From contig OX465597.1 in NCBI GenBank assembly GCA_950022295.1, positions 1,178,001-1,242,000 on the forward strand: a stretch of 64,000 bases of DNA. The letters run 5' to 3'. The position numbers and the translations under genes were made by a program. The first letter of the stretch is position 1. The number at the start of each line of letters is the position of its first letter. Under the pieces are notes generated by a model. It had not been told where the DNA came from, ran no database searches, and saw only the letters and a list, made by a program, of their open reading frames with translations. Of the stretch, positions 62,493 through 64,000 are shown piece by piece. The stretch comes from Bromus sterilis (Eukaryota > Streptophyta > Magnoliopsida > Poales > Poaceae).

Positions 62493-64000
62493 AGTGATTT
62501 CCACCATTGACGAACCCAGGGTGCATTTACGTGCCGGTCATCAACACTCGCAGTTTTGGCCGATTCTGGCCTGTTTCATGGGCTATTAATCACCGTTTTG
62601 GTTCCCCGGAGTGATTTCCACCATTGACGAACCCAGTGTATTTACGTGCCGGTCTTCAACACTCGCAGTTTTGGCCGATTCTGGCCTATTTCATGGGCTA
62701 TTAATCACCGTTTTGGTTCCCCGGAGTGATTTCCACCATTGACGAACCCCAGGGTGCATTTACGTGCCGGTCATCAACACTCGCAGTTTTGGCCGGTTAT
62801 GGCCTGTTTCATGGGCTATTAATCACCGTTTTGGGTCCCCGGAGTGATTTCCACCATTGACGAACCACAGGGTGCATTTACGTGCCGGTCATCAACACTC
62901 GCAGTTTTGGCCGGTTATGGCCTGTTTCATGGGCTATTAATCACCGTTTTGGGTCCCCGGAGTGATTTCCACAATTGACGAACCCCAGGGTGCATTTACG
63001 TGAAGGTCATCAGTCCTCGCACTTTTGGCCGATTCTGGCCTGTTTCATGGGCTATTAATCACCGTTTTGGGTCCCCGGAGTGATTTCCACCATTGACGAA
63101 CCCCAGGGTGCATTTACGTGTCGGTCATCAACACTCGCAGTTTTGGCCGGTTATGGCCTGTTTCATGGGCTATTAATCACCGTTTTGGGTCCCCGGAGTG
63201 ATTTCCACCATTGACGAACCCCAGGGTGCATTTACGTGTCGATCATCAACACTCGCAGTTTTGGCCGATTCTGGCCTGTTTCATGGGCTATTAATCACCG
63301 TTTTGGGTCCCCGGAGTGATTTCCACCATTGACGAACCCCAGGGTGCATTTACGTGCCGGTCATCAACACTCGCAGTTTTGGCCGGTTATGGCCTGTTTC
63401 ATGGGCTATTAATCACCGTTTTGGGTCCCCGGAGTGATTTCCACCATTGACGAACCCCAGGGTGCATTTACGTGCCGGTCATCAACACTCGCAGTTTTGG
63501 CCGATTCTGGCCTGTTTCATGGGCTATTAATCACCGTTTTGGGTCCCCGGAGTGATTTCCACCATTGACGAACCCCAGGGTGCATTTACGTGCCGGTCAT
63601 CAACACTCGCAGTTTTGGCCGGTTATGGCCTGTTTCATGGGCTATTAATCACCGTTTTGGGTCCCCGGAGTGATTTCCACCATTGACGAACCCCAGGGTG
63701 CATTTACGTGCCGGTCATCAACACTCGCAGTTTTCGCCGATTCTGGCCTGTTTCATGGGCTATTAATCATCGTTTTGGGTCCCCGGAGTGATTTCCACCA
63801 TTGACGAACCCCAGGGTGCATTTACGTGCCGGTCATCAACACTCGCAGTTTTGGCCGGTTATGGCCTGTTTCATGGGCTATTAATCACCGTTTTGGGTCC
63901 CCGGAGTGATTTCCACCATTGACGAACCACAGGGTGCATTTACGTGCCGGTCATCAACACTCGCAGTTTTGGCCGGTTATGGCCTGTTTCATGGGCTATT
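62493..64000. repeat. Right-family block, 13 monomers, cut by window end
   Basis: Order: Um Z P X E T D P G P J P X, the last X being partial (63905..64000). This repeats 49412..50941 and 52707..54236 in order, after a 7-kb interval that lacks Um, Z and the full block. Confidence 0.87.

Larger units (their letters stand above)
1..64000. repeat. 118-bp satellite DNA array, single orientation
   Basis: The same 118-bp unit repeats throughout; ggcctgtttc recurs at 1, 119, 237 and so on. There are 543 full monomers (43..63904) plus edge pieces at 1..42 and 63905..64000. Differences from the type monomer are a limited set of recurrent substitutions and 1- to 4-bp deletions shared by many copies, so copies spread by homogenisation rather than mutating independently. 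Two linked substitutions near the monomer end split the array into a gattct family and a ggttat family. No monomer is inverted and nothing interrupts the array. Each monomer carries stops in all forward frames: the two ATG codons in atggcctgtttcatggg share a frame and stop at the TAA of attaat. Reverse-strand frames also close within about one monomer. Both edges are cut by the window, so the array is longer than 64 kb. Centromeric or pericentromeric heterochromatin is the likely setting, by inference. Confidence 0.98.

Noticed and set aside
1..64000. CRISPR array
   Set aside because: There are no unique spacers: the whole 118-bp unit repeats, with only recurrent small variants, and no cas genes are present.
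1..64000. CENP-B box inside the monomer
   Set aside because: I looked for the NTTCGNNNNANNCGGGN pattern on both strands. The only ttcg occurs in ttttcgccgattctgg of class F and fails at the required A and CGGG; the cccg sites on the other strand also fail.
1..64000. Embedded transposon, retroelement or inverted segment within the array
   Set aside because: Monomer counting with observed deletions predicts the exact start of every segment I checked, and all monomers run in the same direction, so there is no room for an insertion.
1..64000. Reverse-strand coding potential
   Set aside because: The longest ATG frame I traced on the reverse complement of the type monomer is about 22 codons before a stop; the others are shorter.
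1..64000. Ribosomal, tRNA or telomeric repeat arrays
   Set aside because: The unit has no telomere-type short repeat, no tRNA-like A/B box pair or cloverleaf that I could recognise, and is far too short for rDNA.
1..64000. Assembly or sequencing artefact as the source of the variants
   Set aside because: The same sets of linked changes recur in the same order in many separate places (for example the seven changes of class E in more than fifty monomers), which random errors would not produce. Copy number may still be wrong, which cannot be judged from the sequence alone.

Overview
The whole 64,000-bp window is one uninterrupted satellite DNA array. A 118-bp unit repeats head to tail in a single orientation from the first base to the last. 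Splitting at the first base of agtgatttcc gives 543 complete monomers (43..63904), a 42-bp partial monomer at the left edge and a 96-bp partial at the right edge. I followed the phase monomer by monomer. Predicted starts, from 118 bp per monomer minus the small deletions I saw, matched the real starts at every checkpoint I tested. No transposon, gene, RNA gene, inversion or other foreign DNA is therefore hidden inside. No support for a coding gene was found on either strand.

Organism: a long, homogeneous, higher-order-organised satellite of this kind points to eukaryotic heterochromatin, most likely centromeric or pericentromeric (inference). The species cannot be read from the sequence. A 118-bp centromeric satellite has been reported in pufferfish (Tetraodon, Takifugu), so that is a testable idea, but monomer length alone is weak evidence. 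The type monomer (43..160 phase) is about 52.5% G+C with seven CpG sites, observed/expected near 0.86 by hand count.

Monomer code used below (diagnostic bases). G = gattct box, end gggtcccc. U = gattct, end ggttcccc. W = gattct, end gggttccc. P = ggttat box, end gggtcccc. Pt = P with end ggttcccc. T = gtgtcgg + ggttat. C = T with atcaccactc. D = gtgtcgatc + gattct. X = gaaccacag + ggttat. B = caggttgc + ggttat. E = ccacaattg + gtgaagg + cagtcctcgcac. V = U with catcggc. N = G with ccaattct. F = U with ttttcgcc. J = F with aatcatcg and end gggtcccc. S = gaacccagtgcat, end gtcccagag (114 bp). R = gaacccagtgcat, end ggttcccc (115 bp). Z = gaacccagtgtat + gtcttc + cctatttc (115 bp). Y = Z with cctgtttc. 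L = acttccgg + ctcccag, end gggttccc (117 bp). M = gatgaaccc + acttccgg (116 bp). K = acttctgg, end ggttcccc (117 bp). Q = acttccgg + ggttat (117 bp). Um = U with gaacccaggg (117 bp). Suffix h = cacgttttt; suffix t = end ggttcccc; other suffixes are explained where used.

Layout: (1) 1..4640, a mixed flank of G/T/P/V/W monomers. (2) 4641..42009, twelve higher-order repeat (HOR) units, each starting with S and usually with the cassette S P E T C L M. Their lengths are 15, 25, 40, 25, 54, 21, 23, 13, 13, 46, 26 and 17 monomers; the two 13-mers at 28498..31551 match at every variant position I scored. (3) 42010..49411, a transition zone holding the last S, with Pt-Z dimers and Xa/F/Um/Y monomers. 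(4) 49412..64000, a different HOR family led by Um Z P X E T D P G P. It includes 55649..62492, where 58 successive monomers are all exactly 118 bp. Markers turn over along the array: V ends at about 35.4 kb, S at 42.1 kb and L at 52.5 kb. F is seen once at 21.2 kb and then often from 38.5 kb; J appears only from 46.2 kb. The array thus looks like successive, partly overlapping expansions with many traces of unequal exchange and gene conversion.
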